DNA of 64,000 bases from Monomorium pharaonis (lineage: Eukaryota > Arthropoda > Insecta > Hymenoptera > Formicidae), in contig NC_050472.1 in the NCBI RefSeq assembly GCF_013373865.1, positions 20,706,636-20,770,635 of the forward strand, written 5' to 3'. Below the pieces are notes generated by a model that saw nothing but the letters and a program-made list of their open reading frames with translations, made no database searches and was not told where the DNA came from. Every line of letters begins with the position of its first letter. Positions within the stretch are counted from its first letter, which is position 1. Positions 61,048-64,000 of this stretch are shown here, in pieces. The position numbers and the translations under genes were made by a program.

Positions 61048-63125
61048 CCGCTTGATCGTTTCTAATTTCTCTCTCGACTTGCAGTAATCCGGCTACCCGG
61101 AAGAAAATCACATAAATAGAAAGTGACCGCAATGAAAAGTATAAATCTTTATTAATCGTTCGAAGCGGATTTTATAAACTGATCTGTTAAGCCCCTATAT
61201 GGAACCCGTCAATCAATCGAGCAATTACTCCAACATATTGAAATTTCCTTTTACGGTTCCCCGTCAAAAGCCGTCGATGCCGCAACTTTCAAGCTGCTTT
61301 GCGTAACTCTCTCTCTCTCTCTCTCTCTCTCTTTCTACATCGAATCAAGGATTGTTTTACTTGCGTTCAATATTCCCCTAGCGCAAGATGAGCTTCGAAG
61401 AAACAGAGGCGGACTACCGGGCACGAAAGCGAGAAGTCGCCAACTATGAGGATTCCCATTCCCTCCGCGCCGTAGACGTAGTGCTAATGTCATTATAATG
61501 GCCCGTCAAGTCGGCCAGTCATCTGTCTCGAAATTACCAAAAATAAAGGATTCGCTCGTACGCGGCCTCTCTATATCGGCCGGGATTCCACACTTCTCGC
61601 CGTACCTGGATACCACGAGAAATTACGGGACACGCGACAAACAAAAAATCCCGCGTGATAAGATAGCGATATATTTCAGACGTCGAGGGCATTAACACAC
61701 GAAACGACAAGTGTGTGCCGGGGGAACGAGTTTTCAAGGAGTCAACAGCATGGGAAGGCTCACGAGCCATTAATGAGATTTTAATGGGTGTCGTCCTGCG
61801 CGCTTTTCTAACTCGCCCTGCGTCGGTCGGCGTATATTATTTTTCAAGTGGTGCGTCTTCGGGTAAAAGGGCTCATCTTCGTAACCGAACACGTCGATAT
61901 ATAGCGAGTGTTCGCGTGTGTCCTTATGCATGAGGAAGGAGGAGGACGACGACGAGCGAAGGGGGCCCGCGCATTTTCAGCGACAAACACGAGACTATGC
62001 GGGCATTTACATTTCGTATACATTACGGTCCTCTCGTTTGACAGCTGTTATCGATGCGCGACGCGGTGATCGACTAAAGCCCGCGGCGAACTTGCCCGCT
62101 CCTACGTTTCGGTGCCGAAATGTCCGATCGCTTATTGGGCCACCTCTCGCGGGCCAAAAAGTTCATCGGTGGACATATCTCTCCCTGCCCTTCTCCTTCA
62201 CATGTCCCTCGGCAGTCCGCCGTTCGTGGAACGACGTTTCCAATTCGCGTCGCGGCGATTTTTTGTAATTAATCTTCAGACCGCGCAAAGGAGGAACGCG
62301 AAGTCGAAGAGGGAAAAGGAGAAGGGAACGGAGAAAGAGAGAGAGAGATCCAGCGAGACACACGATGCCTGGAATAAACGAACGGGTAAATAAAAGTAAG
62401 GAGGAAAGAGAGGGCGAGAGAAAGAGAGGCAGAGACGGAGGTGGCAGGGCAGTGAGAGCGAGAGGACAGATGAAGAGGGAAATGGGAGAGATCGAGAGCG
62501 AGGGTGAGAGGGCAGGACGAAGACGGGAGCACGGAGACCAGTCTGCCGCGGTGTATCCGCTTTTTGCGGGCGTCAGATGACAGTCGCTTATTTACCGGAG
62601 CCCGCGGCCATCTTGCTGCGATCCGAGTTAAGGAGGAGGCCCAACGCGCGCGCGAGGGGGGGGAAGGGGGGAGAAAAAATAAAAAGAGAAATAAAAAAAA
62701 AAGAGGCAGAGAGAAAGAGAGAAAGAGTGGTTTAAAGCGAGGCGATGAATACGGACTCGGTTACGGAATTAATCGATCGTGCGTCGATGTGCCCGCGAGA
62801 ATCCCGAACAAGGAGTAACGACGAGACCGGCCTGCGGCGGCGGCGGGAGGAAGGAAATTGCACGCCGACTGGAAGTTGCACGCCGTGACCGCGGCGGTGG
62901 AGAAGTGACCCGCCGAACGAAAACGTCCCTCCGTCTTGAAGCGAGTGTAGGAAGGAGCTTCACTGATTTGCAGTTGCAACACACGCGTGTAATCATTTAG
63001 TGACTATTTACTGCCTACCGGCAATTCCAATTAAGGATGTATCACTGAAAAACAATGTATCGCTGATTGACATAATTAAAAGTATTGCACACGGAGAGAA
63101 TTTTCTCTTAAAAATTAGCCTGAAA
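61048..63125. other. Non-coding, GC- and purine-rich toward the end
   Basis: Purine-rich on the plus strand at about 62280-62750, giving Arg/Glu/Gly-rich frames that are repeat by-products. No gene recognised. Confidence 0.5.
61307..61333. repeat. (CT)n microsatellite
   Basis: Uninterrupted CT run between unique flanks. Confidence 0.88.
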
Positions 63126-63295
63126 ATTGTGGTAACGTGAGACAACGTAAACCTTGAAGAGTTTTACCATACTTTTAATAAAATTCATTAAAATTTACTA
63201 AAATTTTAATAAAATTTGACAAAGTTTTAGTAAATTTTTTGTTAGAAGTATAGTAAAATTCTTCAAGGTTTACGTTGTCTCACAATTACCACGAT
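63126..63295. repeat. Long hairpin / palindromic MITE-like element
   Basis: Arms at about 63126-63180 and 63241-63295 are inverted copies. Each reads GTGAGACAACGTAAACCTTG followed by AAGA-TTTTAC-ATACTT-TAA; in that 42-base part three positions differ, all transitions. The centre is AT-rich (AAAATTTACTAAAATTTTAA). Terminal borders and target duplication are unclear. The RNA would form a long, nearly perfect stem. Confidence 0.7.
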
Positions 63296-64000
63296 TGTCA
63301 TTCGGTAAATAATATACCAATTTAGAGAATTAGACTTGCCGCGCTCTCCTCCCCTCGCATCATTCGTCCTGCCGGGACACGAGGCACGCGATACGCTAAA
63401 GGGGGGAACGGATTTCCGGGTGTCCAGGCGCCTCGCGATCCGCTTACGATGAGAGGATACTCGTGGCTACCGCGCTCATTAACGCATCGCGCGAGGGGCC
63501 CAAGGTTATTCAATTAACGAGCCGCGAACGTGAATAAATTAATTATACCGGCGCGTCTCGGGATAGATTAGATGTGCGCGATGCGTTCTATGAAAAGGAA
63601 GAAGCGGGGGGTATCGCGTACCGCAGGGCGGGCAGAGGCAACGACGATTAAGCCGCCGAGGGCCCCCGACTTAATTACGGCCTCTCGCTAACACGTTTCT
63701 ATTTCTCGCAGCCCGTACTACCGTTTGCCACTTCAAAAGGCTCGCGTATACGTTTAAAGGATGCCTCATTATTGTTCCCGTACTTTTTTCCATCGCGTTA
63801 GTTCCGCGGACTTCACCTCGCGCTCCGAGGTAATTTCTTGAAGCGAGGGCACACGATAGAAAGGATAAGGAGGCAACGAGTTTTCCCTCGCCATATATAC
63901 AGCAGTTTTTTTAGTATTTATGTAATCATACCGACTCGCAGTAACGATACAACGACGAACCTGCCGAGATACATGCGTAATAAATTAAGTTGTTTTTCAA
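63296..64000. other. Non-coding, CpG-rich
   Basis: CpG-rich sequence with scattered TTAATTA words. Nothing else seen. Confidence 0.45.

Overview
This window is animal nuclear DNA, almost certainly insect and probably hymenopteran (an ant-like genome is my best guess). It has no operon-like gene packing. AT-rich tracts alternate sharply with CpG-rich patches, and TC/GA microsatellites are common. There is one degenerate Tc1-type DNA transposon and many small TA-flanked palindromic elements. The lineage is inferred from overall character; no gene here proves it.

I can support only one protein-coding exon: a 59-codon first coding exon on the minus strand at 44335-44511. It ends in a consensus GTAAGT splice donor and lies inside a CpG-rich, promoter-like block of about 44.2-46.3 kb. 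Its peptide has an alanine run, a glycine-rich linker and an I-K-T-E sumoylation-type motif, which suits the N-terminal region of a transcription factor, but I do not recognise the gene. No later exon is visible at lower coordinates, so everything from 44.3 kb down to 1 may be one very long first intron or intergenic DNA. About 3-4.4 kb upstream of this exon lie two copies of an element (47.8 and 48.9 kb) sharing a 23-base identical core. That core pairs a Runx-type site with a GATA-type site, so these are candidate enhancers.

The clearest structure in the window is its mobile DNA. (1) A Tc1-like element at 32197-33633 has matching terminal repeats, TA flanks and a broken minus-strand transposase. 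(2) A family of 0.31-0.36 kb TA-flanked elements is present five times (10.1, 54.1, 54.5, 58.0 and 60.7 kb). (3) A fully palindromic ~0.2 kb family is present twice (37.0 and 40.3 kb). (4) An older inverted-repeat family lies at 9.9, 10.5, 37.0 and 39.0 kb. Members of (2) and (3) have each inserted into a member of (4), at nearly the same place in its arm. (5) Unrelated hairpins lie at 8.0 and 63.1 kb.

A purine-rich tract at 51.7-53.2 kb carries protein-like open stretches, largely in one frame and broken by stops. It may be a decayed ORF or an unrecognised gene. The rest is non-coding sequence with simple repeats and some G-rich tracts. I found no rRNA, tRNA, CRISPR array or complete gene, and no convincing new multi-gene system.
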